A stretch of 40,334 nt of DNA from a virus. This document shows, piece by piece, positions 1-7,001 of the stretch; position 1 is the stretch's first letter; the number at the start of each line of letters is the position of its first letter. The DNA is taken from positions 1 to 40,334 of IMG/VR virus record IMGVR_UViG_3300005524_000010; one strand, written 5' to 3'. The position numbers and the translations under genes are program-made. The notes below the pieces were generated by a model that was given only the letters and a program-made list of their open reading frames with translations, was not told where the DNA came from and ran no database searches.

Positions 1-240
1 GCCCGTGGCGGGCAGAGTGACCTGTCCCCCGGCTGAGCCGGATAGGGACAACGACCCAGCGCCCGTGGCGGCAAACTGTCCGATGGCCGAGCCAGACAGG
101 GACAGCGAGCCAGTGCCCGTGGCGGGCAGCGTGACCTGCCCGATGGCCGAGCCAGACAGGGACAGTGAGCCGGAGCCGCTGGCGGCCAGCGTGACCTGCC
201 CGCTGGCCGCGCCGGAGAGGGACAGTGAGCCGGAGCCGCT
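1..240 (-). repeat. Tandem 60-nt coding repeats, 4 units, continuing off the edge
   Basis: Four consecutive 60-nt units at 1-60, 61-120, 121-180 and 181-240 encode variants of a 20-residue Ser/Gly-rich beta-strand motif centred on GSLSLSG. The two units nearest the N-terminus are the most alike. The other two carry codon-sized changes that keep the reading frame, so the repeat is maintained as protein. Confidence 0.85.
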
Positions 241-915
241 GGCGCTCAGTGCCGAGCTCGCCGTCCTGTAGGTGACGATCAGGCCCGACATCAACTGGTT
301 GGTGCGGCTCACCGACCAAGTGGCCGACACCGCGCCGCCCGAGGCGAACACCTGGACCGCCCCGTCCATAAAGTTGGCCGTACCGGCCCCGGCGGGAGCA
401 ACCTCGGTCCACCCGGAGGGCACCGTCCAAACCAGGGGGTTCGCGGGGGCGGTGCCACCCTCGGCCGCCATGGTCAAGGCGATGTCGCCGGCTTGAGCCG
501 AACCGGTGGGGCCGATGGAAATAGTCCCCGCCTTGGCGGTGGGAGCGTCCACGGCGGTCACGTCCAAAGGTGAGGTCTGGACCACCCCGGACAGTTCCGC
601 CAGCTCGGCCACCACGCCGTTCTCGGCGGCCGAGATGGTAAAGGTAACCGAGTCGGTGGTGCCGAGAGCCGTCGTCAGGTAGGCGTGTGCGGCAGCAGAG
701 TTGGGTCCCGTGGAACCCGCTCCTGCCAAGTCCACAGCCCAAGAGTTGCCCTGAGTGTCGCTGACCGACGTGAGGGTGGCCCCACTGGAGGTCTTGACGA
801 GCAGGACAAGGGTATTCCCCGCCGTCGTGGCGGACGAGATGGAGACGGTGAAAGTGCTCGCGGCCGTCCCAGAGTTGAAGGCCCCCGCGCCGGCCTCTTG
901 GACGAAGGCAGCCAT
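1..915 (-). CDS. Repeat-rich structural or adhesin-like protein, C-terminus off the window
   Basis: The frame is open for all 305 codons from an ATG at 915 to the left edge, so the gene is incomplete. The N-terminal 225 residues are Ser/Thr/Ala/Gly/Val-rich and look like one or two beta-sandwich domains (start MAAFVQEAGAG, then NTLVLLVKTSS and AELSGVVQTSPLD). From about residue 226 a 20-residue unit of the type SGSGSLSLSGSAIGQVTLPA repeats four times, in 60-nt units at 1 to 240, and continues past the edge. This is typical of phage tail fibre, decoration or surface-binding proteins, but I do not recognise a specific family. It is the last of a run of structural-looking genes after the lysis region. 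The ribosome binding site is weak. Confidence 0.72.
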   Translation of the reverse strand, partial: MAAFVQEAGAGAFNSGTAASTFTVSISSATTAGNTLVLLVKTSSGATLTSVSDTQGNSWAVDLAGAGSTGPNSAAAHAYLTTALGTTDSVTFTISAAENGVVAELAELSGVVQTSPLDVTAVDAPTAKAGTISIGPTGSAQAGDIALTMAAEGGTAPANPLVWTVPSGWTEVAPAGAGTANFMDGAVQVFASGGAVSATWSVSRTNQLMSGLIVTYRTASSALSASGSGSLSLSGAASGQVTLAASGSGSLSLSGSAIGQVTLPATGTGSLSLSGSAIGQFAATGAGSLSLSGSAGGQVTLPATG

Positions 916-928
916 GGCGGCCGCCTGG

Positions 929-1297
929 CTAGCTAGCGGTGAAGGTCACCGCACCAGCGGCAAAGCTGACCGTGGCCCCGGCCGGGATCGAGGACAGCCC
1001 TGAGGTCGCACCCCCAGCCACGTAGGTGCCAGCCGTGAGCGCCGTCTGGACGCCGAAGTAGGGACATCCACTGGTCTCCGCCGGCATGCCGGTGAAGCTC
1101 TGGGCGTCGGAGGATGACTGGGAGCCACCCGACGCGGCGGCGAAGGTGATCGGCTGGCGGGCGTAACTGCCCCCAGATACCTCGTTCGCCCCGGTCGTAC
1201 CAGGGTCGGCGGTGTGCAGGGACAGGTAGAAGGTGGTTGTGGTGGGGAACACGGCTTGCAGGGCCGTGTCGGCCGAGGCGGTGGTGAAATCAGGCAT
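929..1297 (-). CDS. Phage structural protein (minor tail or decoration type), 122 aa
   Basis: ATG at 1297 is preceded by GGAG at good spacing. The protein begins MPDFTTASADTALQAVFP and contains YLSLHTADPGTTGANEVSG followed by SYARQPITFAAA. This pattern is familiar from small actinophage structural proteins whose exact role is undefined. The rest is Ala/Ser/Gly/Thr-rich with predicted beta character and no membrane segment. It lies 8 nt after the secreted GH16-like gene and 13 nt before the repeat-rich protein. Family recognition is from memory of the LSLHTADPG signature; the function is inferred. Confidence 0.75.
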   Translation of the reverse strand: MPDFTTASADTALQAVFPTTTTFYLSLHTADPGTTGANEVSGGSYARQPITFAAASGGSQSSSDAQSFTGMPAETSGCPYFGVQTALTAGTYVAGGATSGLSSIPAGATVSFAAGAVTFTAS

Positions 1298-1305
1298 GGG
1301 GTCTC

Positions 1306-2157
1306 CTAACTGGGCTTGTAGAGCCGCACCCAATCCACGTACACGGCGTCGGGGGTGTGCGGGCCGTCCCGCACGCCGGTGAGCGCCTTGCCAATGGAGA
1401 AGAACCCGGACCCGGTGGGGATCCAGGCAGGGTCGGTCGTCTGGGCCACCAGCGTCCCGTCGATTGTCTCCCACATGCGCGAGGGCGTGATGTAGAGCGA
1501 GTAGACATGCCACTGGGTGGCGTCGAAGGGGTCCTGGTTGAACTGCAACTGGGGAGTGGCGCCACAGCCGCCGTGGGCCGAGTGCCAGTTCTCGGTCATC
1601 TCCTGGCGGTTGGCCCAGGTCGATCCGGCCGCGCCACCGAAGGTCTCAGCGAAGTCCACTTCCCAGGGCCAGCAGGACGCCGCCGGCCACCACATGATGG
1701 CACTCTTGGTCTGCACCGACTGGGTGAAGCGCATGCGGGCGGTAATCATCACCGGCGGCGACTGGTCCTCCCCGGTAATCATCATGCGCCCATTGGTCCA
1801 ACCCAACTGCGGGCCGGCGTCGGTCTCGTAGATCCCCTGCTGGGTGGTGACAGCCAGGTCCCAGCCGTCCTGGGCGGTCGGGTCGGGCACCACCTGGACG
1901 TCGGACGCCACGGTCGGCTTCTGGAGCAGGGAGTTGGAGGTGTCGCTGGGCGACAGGGTGGAGTTGACAGCCGGGGAGGACTGGAAGGCGTACACCTGAT
2001 CCAAGTTCTGGAACTGGTCGCCCCAGACCTTCACCCAGCTTGTGGAAGCCTGAGCCGGCCGAGCGGTGGGCGTGATGGCGGCAGCGGTCAAGCCGGCGAG
2101 TGCCAGCGTGCCGGCCAGGACAATGCCCGGCAGGCGGGCGCGACGGGGGAGACGCAT
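1306..2157 (-). CDS. Secreted GH16-like glycoside hydrolase (beta-glucanase type), 283 aa
   Basis: The ATG at 2157 has a strong GGAGG seven bases upstream. Residues 1-37 form a Sec signal peptide: Arg-rich start, hydrophobic LPGIVLAGTLALAGLTAAA, and an AQA-S cleavage site. Around residues 166-171 the sequence WEVDFAE supplies the E-x-D-x-x-E catalytic signature of GH16 (laminarinase/lichenase clan, jelly-roll fold). C-terminal strands (WHVYSLYITPSRMWETIDG, YVDWVRLYKPS) also fit GH16. The expected reaction is endo-hydrolysis of a beta-1,3/1,4-glucan or galactan outside the cell. It sits between the Cys-peptidase-like membrane gene and a structural gene. A signal peptide is unusual for a phage glycosidase, since most are virion parts. 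The substrate is unknown. Confidence 0.82.
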   Translation of the reverse strand: MRLPRRARLPGIVLAGTLALAGLTAAAITPTARPAQASTSWVKVWGDQFQNLDQVYAFQSSPAVNSTLSPSDTSNSLLQKPTVASDVQVVPDPTAQDGWDLAVTTQQGIYETDAGPQLGWTNGRMMITGEDQSPPVMITARMRFTQSVQTKSAIMWWPAASCWPWEVDFAETFGGAAGSTWANRQEMTENWHSAHGGCGATPQLQFNQDPFDATQWHVYSLYITPSRMWETIDGTLVAQTTDPAWIPTGSGFFSIGKALTGVRDGPHTPDAVYVDWVRLYKPS

Positions 2158-2193
2158 GAGCAGTCCTCCTGTTCGGGGAAGTGCGAGGTGGGG

Positions 2194-3366
2194 CTAGGAC
2201 GCCGGGGGGATGGTGGCCAGGTCGGCCAGAAGCTGGGCCAGGTTGAAGCCCTGGGGGTCGATGCCGGAGCTGGCTAGGAAGTCGGGGCTCACGGCGGCGA
2301 AGCACTCGTCGCAGTACTTCTCGTGGAACGCCCAGGTGATCTGCACAACGCTGCCCCAGGTGACGCCTACCGGCCCGGTGGCGTTGTAACCCAGGTAGGG
2401 CACATCATGGCCACCCCACGAGCCGGGCTGGGCGTCCGGGGCAGATGGGTCGGCCGGCACGTCCCAAACCTGCTGGCCCTGGGCGCTCACCGGCATGTTG
2501 AGCCCGACGTTGACACCGCCGAACAGCCCGATGGCGCTGCGCAGCTCGTTCTGGTCAGTGGGGTTGACAGCAGCGAAACCGGAGATCTTGTGGCCGCCTA
2601 CTCCGGTTTGGCGCCAGTAGTTCATCACCGTCAGCATGTCGGCGCCCTGATCCGTCGCCGGGTCAGCCGGGTTGTAACCCGACACGGCCGAGTAGGCGGC
2701 CAGGATCACCGGGTCGGCCAGCATCACCGGCTGGGGATCGACCCAGGAGGTCCAGCACTCGATCAGGTGCCCAGCGGCAGCGCAGGTGCAGTCACCAACC
2801 TTGTCGTTCCCCATCATCCCCCAGTCCGTGACCTTGGTCGTCCAGTCCACCGCCGTCGCCGGAGGTGCCTGGGCGCGCAGGTAGCGAGCCAGGCGGAACG
2901 TCCTCGGGTCCTCTCGGGGCGGCTTGCGCCCCAGCTTGCGCACGGCCGGGTCGTGGACCAGGGCCACCCCGATCTCCTCCGGCGCCGGCGGAGGGACTGC
3001 CACGTCGCTCCCGGCCAGGTGGGCGGGCGAGATGATGGTCACATGGCTGGCGGCGGCCCCGGTAGTCGGTGGCTCGGTGCGGACCTCTAGCGTGCCGGCT
3101 ACCTGCTGGCCCGCTACGCCTTCGAGGGCCTGGATCAGCCGGGCCAGCAGCGTACCGTGCCCCGACAGGAGCAGGTGGACGAAGGCGGCGATGGCAGTGG
3201 CCACGATCGTGGCTGCCTGCACCACCTGAGGGGCGCCAACCTGGGGCACGAACGTCGCCACTATCCCGCACAGCCCGGCGACCACCACGCCGATGGTCAC
3301 GTTGGACGGCACCGGGTTAGCCGGCGTCGCGCCGAGGCGCGGAGCGGCCTTGGGAGGGATTCTCAT
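2194..3366 (-). CDS. Membrane-anchored papain-like cysteine peptidase domain protein, 390 aa
   Basis: The chosen ATG at 3366 follows AAAGGAG at ideal spacing; the frame is open further upstream without a comparable site. Residues 22-68 hold two hydrophobic segments (VTIGVVVAGLCGIVATFV and AATIVATAIAAFVHLLL). After a Pro-rich linker, residues 180-365 form a compact domain with NDKVGDCTCAAAGH (candidate catalytic Cys193), GGHDVPYLGYN (candidate His320) and VTWGSVVQ. These match the Cys...His...TWG order of papain-fold proteins found in phages and bacteria. Activity is inferred. A role in lysis, exclusion or cell-wall peptide cleavage is possible. It lies inside the lysis and membrane-protein cluster. 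Confidence 0.68.
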   Translation of the reverse strand: MRIPPKAAPRLGATPANPVPSNVTIGVVVAGLCGIVATFVPQVGAPQVVQAATIVATAIAAFVHLLLSGHGTLLARLIQALEGVAGQQVAGTLEVRTEPPTTGAAASHVTIISPAHLAGSDVAVPPPAPEEIGVALVHDPAVRKLGRKPPREDPRTFRLARYLRAQAPPATAVDWTTKVTDWGMMGNDKVGDCTCAAAGHLIECWTSWVDPQPVMLADPVILAAYSAVSGYNPADPATDQGADMLTVMNYWRQTGVGGHKISGFAAVNPTDQNELRSAIGLFGGVNVGLNMPVSAQGQQVWDVPADPSAPDAQPGSWGGHDVPYLGYNATGPVGVTWGSVVQITWAFHEKYCDECFAAVSPDFLASSGIDPQGFNLAQLLADLATIPPAS

Positions 3367-3380
3367 TGGGTCTCCTTTGG

Positions 3381-3800
3381 TCAGGCGAACATGGAGCGGG
3401 CTGAGCGGTCGCCACGGCCGAAGCTCAGGCATTTCGGGCACTTCCAAGCCCCGCAGGTGGGCGAGTCGCAGTGGCGCCGCAGCGCGGGTTCGTGACAGGC
3501 CGGGCAGCGGCTCGGGAGCGCCGGCGGAGCGGCTCGAGGAGCAGGCATGGCCAGCAGCGGGTAAGGCTCTCCCACTATCCCCTTAGCAGCGGCCATGATC
3601 GACTCGGCCTTCTCCTGGCTGCCGGCCTCGAAAGCGTCGGTGGCCCGGGCCCGGTAGTCGGCCCAGATCAGCGCCCGGCATGAGTCGCAGCGGGGCTTGG
3701 CGGCGACGATCCACGATGATCCGGCGTGGATCGCAACGCCACAGAGCGTCGTGCCGGGCCGGGCGCCGGCCAGGTGGGTGGCTTGTTGGGGAGCGGGCAT
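3381..3800 (-). CDS. Zinc-ribbon protein, 139 aa, unknown function
   Basis: ATG at 3800 is preceded by GAAAGGAGCGCC, a clear ribosome binding site, so upstream in-frame extension is unlikely to be translated. The protein has CDSC near residue 39 and a C-terminal ribbon with CPACHEP, CDSPTCGAWKCPKC, likely binding one or two zinc ions. The middle is helical (ATDAFEAGSQEKAESIMAAA). The DUF7427-like frame upstream overlaps its first 133 nt. No enzymatic motif is visible. Confidence 0.7.
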   Translation of the reverse strand: MPAPQQATHLAGARPGTTLCGVAIHAGSSWIVAAKPRCDSCRALIWADYRARATDAFEAGSQEKAESIMAAAKGIVGEPYPLLAMPAPRAAPPALPSRCPACHEPALRRHCDSPTCGAWKCPKCLSFGRGDRSARSMFA

Positions 3801-4078
3801 GGCGCTCCTTTCTTCCCTGCCTGCCAGGTGGCGAGCATCCCCAGGCAGCGCAGCGGGTCGAGCCGGGACATGGCCCGGGGTTGGCCGGTCAGGTGCGCGC
3901 CCAGGTAGGCGGCGAACACCAGGCTGGCCGGCCAGTGCCTCATCCCGTGCTCGGACAGGCTCGGGTGGCCTGCTCTCATGAGGATCGCGTCGGCGGCCAG
4001 CGCCGGGCCTAGCACCACCACGGCCGCCACTACTGGGCGGTCCCAGATGGCTAGGCCACGTGGCGGCAGGCCTTGCAT
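3668..4078 (-). CDS. Small DUF7427-like phage membrane protein, 136 aa as read
   Basis: The N-terminal half has a hydrophobic segment (VVAAVVVLGPALAADAILM) and the sequence GHPSLSEHGMRHWPASLVFAAYLGAHLTG, followed by LDPLRCLG. This recalls the small DUF7427-type membrane proteins of actinophages. The last 45 residues (from about KGAPCPLPNK) overlap the start of the zinc-ribbon gene in another frame and look less natural. The true protein may end near 3790, with a small sequence error or a long overlap. The start overlaps the end of the 37-aa gene by 28 nt. Confidence 0.55.
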   Translation of the reverse strand: MQGLPPRGLAIWDRPVVAAVVVLGPALAADAILMRAGHPSLSEHGMRHWPASLVFAAYLGAHLTGQPRAMSRLDPLRCLGMLATWQAGKKGAPCPLPNKPPTWPAPGPARRSVALRSTPDHRGSSPPSPAATHAGR

Positions 4079-4164
4079 ACCCGGATGCGCCGGCCTCGGG
4101 CACCCCCGAAGCCCTCGTAGTCGTGCCCGTGCAAGAGGCAGCGCAGGTGGCGGATGAGCCTCAT
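4051..4164 (-). CDS. 37-aa Cys/His-containing small protein
   Basis: ATG at 4164 follows CCGGAGGAGAAGTC, a strong ribosome binding site, and overlaps the stop of the 56-aa gene as ATGA. The product reads MRLIRHLRCLLHGHD, then a Gly/Arg-rich stretch, then RIRVCKACRHVA. Two Cys and His pairs could bind one metal ion. Tiny proteins of this LHGHD...VCKAC layout are common in actinophage genomes. Function is unknown. Confidence 0.68.
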   Translation of the reverse strand: MRLIRHLRCLLHGHDYEGFGGARGRRIRVCKACRHVA

Positions 4165-4331
4165 GACTTCTCCTCCGGGTGCTTGTGGGCGTGACGGTGG
4201 GAGCGGGCGACGTGGAACAGCCCGGCCAGCAGCGTCAGCTTGGATACGTCAGAGCCGATTCCGCTCCAAAACAGGTACCACGCCCCGCTCGGGTTGGTAA
4301 GTCCGGCCCAGCGTGCGAGGTCGTGCCACAC
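4161..4331 (-). CDS. 56-aa actinophage-type small membrane protein
   Basis: GTG at 4331 starts shortly after the stop of the collagen-like gene. The product contains LTNPSGAWYLFWSGIGSDVS, followed by KLTLLAGLFHVARSHRHAHK. The Trp/Tyr-rich WYLFWSGIGSD segment and the following hydrophobic stretch suggest a membrane-associated protein, and the His/Lys-rich tail should stay in the cytoplasm. Similar small proteins sit near lysis genes in actinophages. The stop forms an ATGA overlap with the next gene. A holin-associated role is possible but not shown. Confidence 0.66.
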   Translation of the reverse strand: MWHDLARWAGLTNPSGAWYLFWSGIGSDVSKLTLLAGLFHVARSHRHAHKHPEEKS

Positions 4332-4334
4332 GGC

Positions 4335-4826
4335 TCACGGCTTCGAGGGGAGATGGCAGATCGAGAGGTGCCGCAGCTCCTGGCGCTCGACGGCGGGGGT
4401 ATGAGGGGAGCTGATGATGCCGGTGCAGATGATGGCGAAGAACTGGCGGTTTTGGGTGTCGTGCATCACCAGCTGCGCCGTCTCCTGGTGGGCTCGGGCC
4501 GCCGCGCTGCGGGCCGAGAAGTAGAGCCCGGCGAAGATGGCGGTGATGGCGAACATGACGACGAACAGGATCGTCGTGAGCCGCAGCACCGCTGCCCGGA
4601 ACGCCTCCAGCTCGCTCATCAGGGCCTTGAAGCCCGCCGACAGCGGATCGCCGGCCGGTCCCGGTTTCCCTTGCCGTCCCTGTGGCCCGGTTTCTCCCCT
4701 GGGTCCGCGGAGCGCCGCTGCCCCCGTCGCTCCCGCTGCTCCCGCTGCTCCTGCCGCTCCCGTCGCTCCCGGCACCCCCTCGGGTCCGCGGGGTCCCCTC
4801 CGTCCCTCGTCACCAGAGTCGCTCAT
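4335..4826 (-). CDS. Collagen-like membrane protein, 163 aa, possible lysis protein
   Basis: ATG at 4826 overlaps the stop of the coiled-coil gene as ATGA. Residues 8-61 are a collagen-type Gly-X-Y tract (GRRGPRGPEGVPGATGAAGA, and later GPRGETGPQGRQGKPGPAG), with one phase break around AAALRG. A helical region follows, then one strong membrane helix near residues 83-103 (TTILFVVMFAITAIFAGLYF), then a short tail. Collagen tracts trimerise, so this may be a trimeric membrane-anchored stalk. The place between endolysin and small membrane genes makes a holin- or spanin-like role conceivable, but no known family matches with certainty. Confidence 0.75.
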   Translation of the reverse strand: MSDSGDEGRRGPRGPEGVPGATGAAGAAGAAGATGAAALRGPRGETGPQGRQGKPGPAGDPLSAGFKALMSELEAFRAAVLRLTTILFVVMFAITAIFAGLYFSARSAAARAHQETAQLVMHDTQNRQFFAIICTGIISSPHTPAVERQELRHLSICHLPSKP

Positions 4827-5299
4827 GGCTCCTCCTCCTGTCGCCTCTTGACCGCCCGCAGGTCGGCCTCCAGGTCGCTCACACGCTTGCGCAGGTCGGT
4901 GACCTCGGCCCGCAGTCCCCGGTTCTCCTCCAGCACGTGGTCCTTGGTACGCCGCAGGCCTTCGTTCTCCTCGACGAGGTGGGCGTTGAGGCGGCGCAGC
5001 TCGGTGATCTCGTCCCGCAGGCTCGCGATCTCCTCCTGGTGACGGCGGTCCTGCTCGTCCAGGTCGCGACGCAGGTCGGCCATCTGGCTCTGGAGCAGTT
5101 CCACGACGCGGTCCCGCTCGGCCAGCACCTTGTCCCGCTCGGCCAGCACGTCGGCCACCTGGCTGGCCTGGGTCGTCACCTTCTTGGAGCTCATGGTGGC
5201 GTAAAACCCGATGACGGCAGCCAGCACCATCCCGCTGGCGCCGATGGCGGCCGGCACGATGATGTCAGTGTTGGTACCGACAACCCCAGTCCCTGACAC
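4823..5299 (-). CDS. N-terminal membrane helix plus long coiled coil, 158 aa
   Basis: GTG at 5299 (VSGTGVVGTNTD) is the most likely start, 7 nt after the endolysin stop. One membrane helix lies near residues 11-34 (IIVPAAIGASGMVLAAVIGF). From about residue 40 to the end there are continuous heptads rich in Glu, Arg, Asp and Leu (AERDKVLAERDRVVELLQ, DLRKRVSDLEADLRAVKRR), a long parallel coiled coil. Placement directly after the endolysin suggests a lysis or membrane scaffold role; many actinophage lysis cassettes carry such proteins, annotated as holin-like or simply membrane proteins. No family is certain. Confidence 0.72.
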   Translation of the reverse strand: MSGTGVVGTNTDIIVPAAIGASGMVLAAVIGFYATMSSKKVTTQASQVADVLAERDKVLAERDRVVELLQSQMADLRRDLDEQDRRHQEEIASLRDEITELRRLNAHLVEENEGLRRTKDHVLEENRGLRAEVTDLRKRVSDLEADLRAVKRRQEEEP

Positions 5300-5306
5300 A
5301 TTTGAC

Positions 5307-6131
5307 CTATGGAGCTGGGGGCAGACCCAGGTCCTTGCGGATCTGCGCCTCATCCTTCTGCGCCTCGGCGCAGTTCTGGACGTACCACTCGTACCAGGCC
5401 GCTCCCTTGGCCTTGAGGTTGGCGACCAGCCCCTTCTCCAGAGCGTCGTCGCCGGCCTTCTGGCCGTAGTTGCGCAGCAGGTAAGACTGCCAGCGCCACC
5501 GGGCGAACCACGTGAGGGCGTCGTCCTGGTCCAGGAACACTCCGTTTGCCATCAGTTCCTCCAGTAGGAAGTCGTAGGGATAGGACGCCGGTGACGGTGA
5601 CGGTTGCGGGGCCGGCTTCCCCCACCACGGCAGGCTGTCGTCGAAAACCGACAGGTCGTACGGGCCGGCGTCGGCGTACTGCTCGCCTATGCACCCGGCC
5701 GGCAGCACGGTCGGCGCTGGCCCTATCTCACCGGCCGGCAGGTCCCAGTGTGCGACCCATTCCCGCCCGTAACAATACGGCTGGGTGTAGCCGTGCGACT
5801 GCATCCTGGTCTGCCAGTTGTTGGCCGATCCTGCGCCACCGGCGTCCCAGGTCGAGCGCTCCACGTCCAGGAACACCGGGCCGTCCTCGGGGTAGCCGAG
5901 AGCACCGAGAGCCGATGCCATGCCATCGGCAGCGGCTACCCCGTCGAAGTTCGCCGACTGCGGTGGCGTCCAGATGGGGGCGAACCAATGGCCCTGGCGA
6001 GCCGCCTCGATCTCGGCGGTGGTCCAGACGTGTGGCGTCTCGCCGGCTTCCCCGACGTAGCCGAGCACGATCTGACAGCCGGCCGGCGGGGTGAACGGGT
6101 AAGCGCCGTCGCAGCCGATCACGAGCCCCAT
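5307..6131 (-). CDS. Endolysin-like protein with DUF1906/GH25-like TIM-barrel domain, 274 aa
   Basis: ATG at 6131 has GAAGGAGG at optimal spacing. Residues 1-150 resemble the Rv2525c/DUF1906 glycoside-hydrolase-like fold related to GH25 lysozymes. Landmarks are the start GLVIGCDGAY (Asp8), IVLGYVG, GHWFAPIWTPP, GPVFLDVERSTWD (Asp89 and Glu91, placed like the GH25 acid pair) and QPYCYGREWVAHWD. A Pro-rich linker follows, then a helical C-terminal region rich in Trp, Lys and Gln that may bind cell wall. The likely role is peptidoglycan hydrolysis at the end of infection. It is followed by membrane protein genes, which supports a lysis cassette. Catalysis is inferred from the fold. Confidence 0.72.
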   Translation of the reverse strand: MGLVIGCDGAYPFTPPAGCQIVLGYVGEAGETPHVWTTAEIEAARQGHWFAPIWTPPQSANFDGVAAADGMASALGALGYPEDGPVFLDVERSTWDAGGAGSANNWQTRMQSHGYTQPYCYGREWVAHWDLPAGEIGPAPTVLPAGCIGEQYADAGPYDLSVFDDSLPWWGKPAPQPSPSPASYPYDFLLEELMANGVFLDQDDALTWFARWRWQSYLLRNYGQKAGDDALEKGLVANLKAKGAAWYEWYVQNCAEAQKDEAQIRKDLGLPPAP

Positions 6132-6141
6132 GGAGCCTCCT

Positions 6142-6564
6142 TCACTGGCCTTGAGCGGAGAGCATGTCCGAGAGCCCCTGGCCGGTGGCCAGCAGCGATT
6201 CGACTATGCGCTCCAGGATGGGCACGACCACCGAGGCCGAGAGCGCCTGGGTCTGGTCGATGCCCTGGAGGGTGGTCAGGTCGGCGTTGCCCTGGGTGAT
6301 CCTGGCCTGGAGCGTGACCAGACCCTCAGCCACATTGACCCTGGCCTGTAGGACCGGCGACTGGTCCGTCACCGGAGGATCGCCGGTGGGCGGAGGGGCG
6401 AAGGCCGTCCCGTCCCAGGTCCAGCCAACCGATGGCAGGGCGTTGGCGGATGCGCTTATCAGCCCGAGCGCCATCAGTCCCTTGAACGATGCCAGCGTGG
6501 GGTCGGCCTCCACCAGCGCCACCACCCTGCCGTTGGATACTGCTGCATAGGGCTGGCGAGCCAC
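6142..6564 (-). CDS. Minor tail protein, 140 aa
   Basis: GTG at 6564 overlaps the last base of the upstream TAG; a longer frame upstream is in another gene's shadow. The N-terminal half has VALVEADPTLASFKGLMALG and WTWDGTAFAPPP, a pattern seen in short phage tail-fibre or attachment modules. The C-terminal half is a long amphipathic helix (EGLVTLQARITQGNADLTTL through ILERIVESLLATG) likely to form a coiled coil. It is the last tail gene before the endolysin. Confidence 0.65.
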   Translation of the reverse strand: MARQPYAAVSNGRVVALVEADPTLASFKGLMALGLISASANALPSVGWTWDGTAFAPPPTGDPPVTDQSPVLQARVNVAEGLVTLQARITQGNADLTTLQGIDQTQALSASVVVPILERIVESLLATGQGLSDMLSAQGQ

Positions 6565-7001
6565 TACATGTCCTGGCGATACAGGACGGACAGGTCCAGG
6601 AGGGTGGCGCCTGTCGGGACCGAGTAGCACTTGACATTGCCTTGCCCGTCCACGTAGACCTCCGCTCCCCCTCCCCCGTTGGTGGCGGCGGGGTAGCGCT
6701 GGGCCTGCCCCGGGACGGCCGCCGCCGGCAGCGTGAAGACCACGGTGGCGTTGGTGATCGTCCCCGGCACGCAGCGGCCATAGACAGCCACCCAGCCGCT
6801 GGCGTCGATGCACCACTGCGGAGCCGGTGTTCCCGGCGTCCAGCCGTTGGCGAAGGACGCCGCCGGAAGGGGAGTCCAGAGGGTGAGAAGTGGCAGCGGC
6901 AGCGGGGTGCCGTTGGTTTCCAGGTGGGCAATGCGGCGCTGCAGGTCCACCAGACTGTCCACGAGGCGCTCGGGCCCGGGCGGCCGGTTGACGCGCCCCA
7001 T
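6564..7001 (-). CDS. Minor tail protein, 145 aa
   Basis: ATG at 7001 overlaps the stop of the hub gene (TGATG). The protein opens with a short coiled coil (PERLVDSLVDLQRRIAHLET) and then a beta-rich domain with WCIDASGWVAVYGRCVPGTI and NGGGGAEVYVDGQGNVKCYS, ending LLDLSVLYRQDM. The layout of N-terminal trimerising helix plus small beta domain is common in actinophage distal tail proteins. No enzymatic motif is seen. Confidence 0.68.
   Translation of the reverse strand: MGRVNRPPGPERLVDSLVDLQRRIAHLETNGTPLPLPLLTLWTPLPAASFANGWTPGTPAPQWCIDASGWVAVYGRCVPGTITNATVVFTLPAAAVPGQAQRYPAATNGGGGAEVYVDGQGNVKCYSVPTGATLLDLSVLYRQDM

Noticed and set aside
1-240. CRISPR array or intergenic satellite
   Set aside because: The units are contiguous with no spacers and preserve a reading frame, so they are coding repeats.
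1357-2277. Plus-strand open frame of 306 codons opposite the GH16-like gene
   Set aside because: The minus-strand gene has a signal peptide, catalytic signature and ribosome binding site. The plus frame is low complexity.
6990-7001. Apparent shared MGRVN start of the gene at 7001 and the gene at 38109
   Set aside because: Only five residues match and the genes are otherwise unrelated; this is chance.
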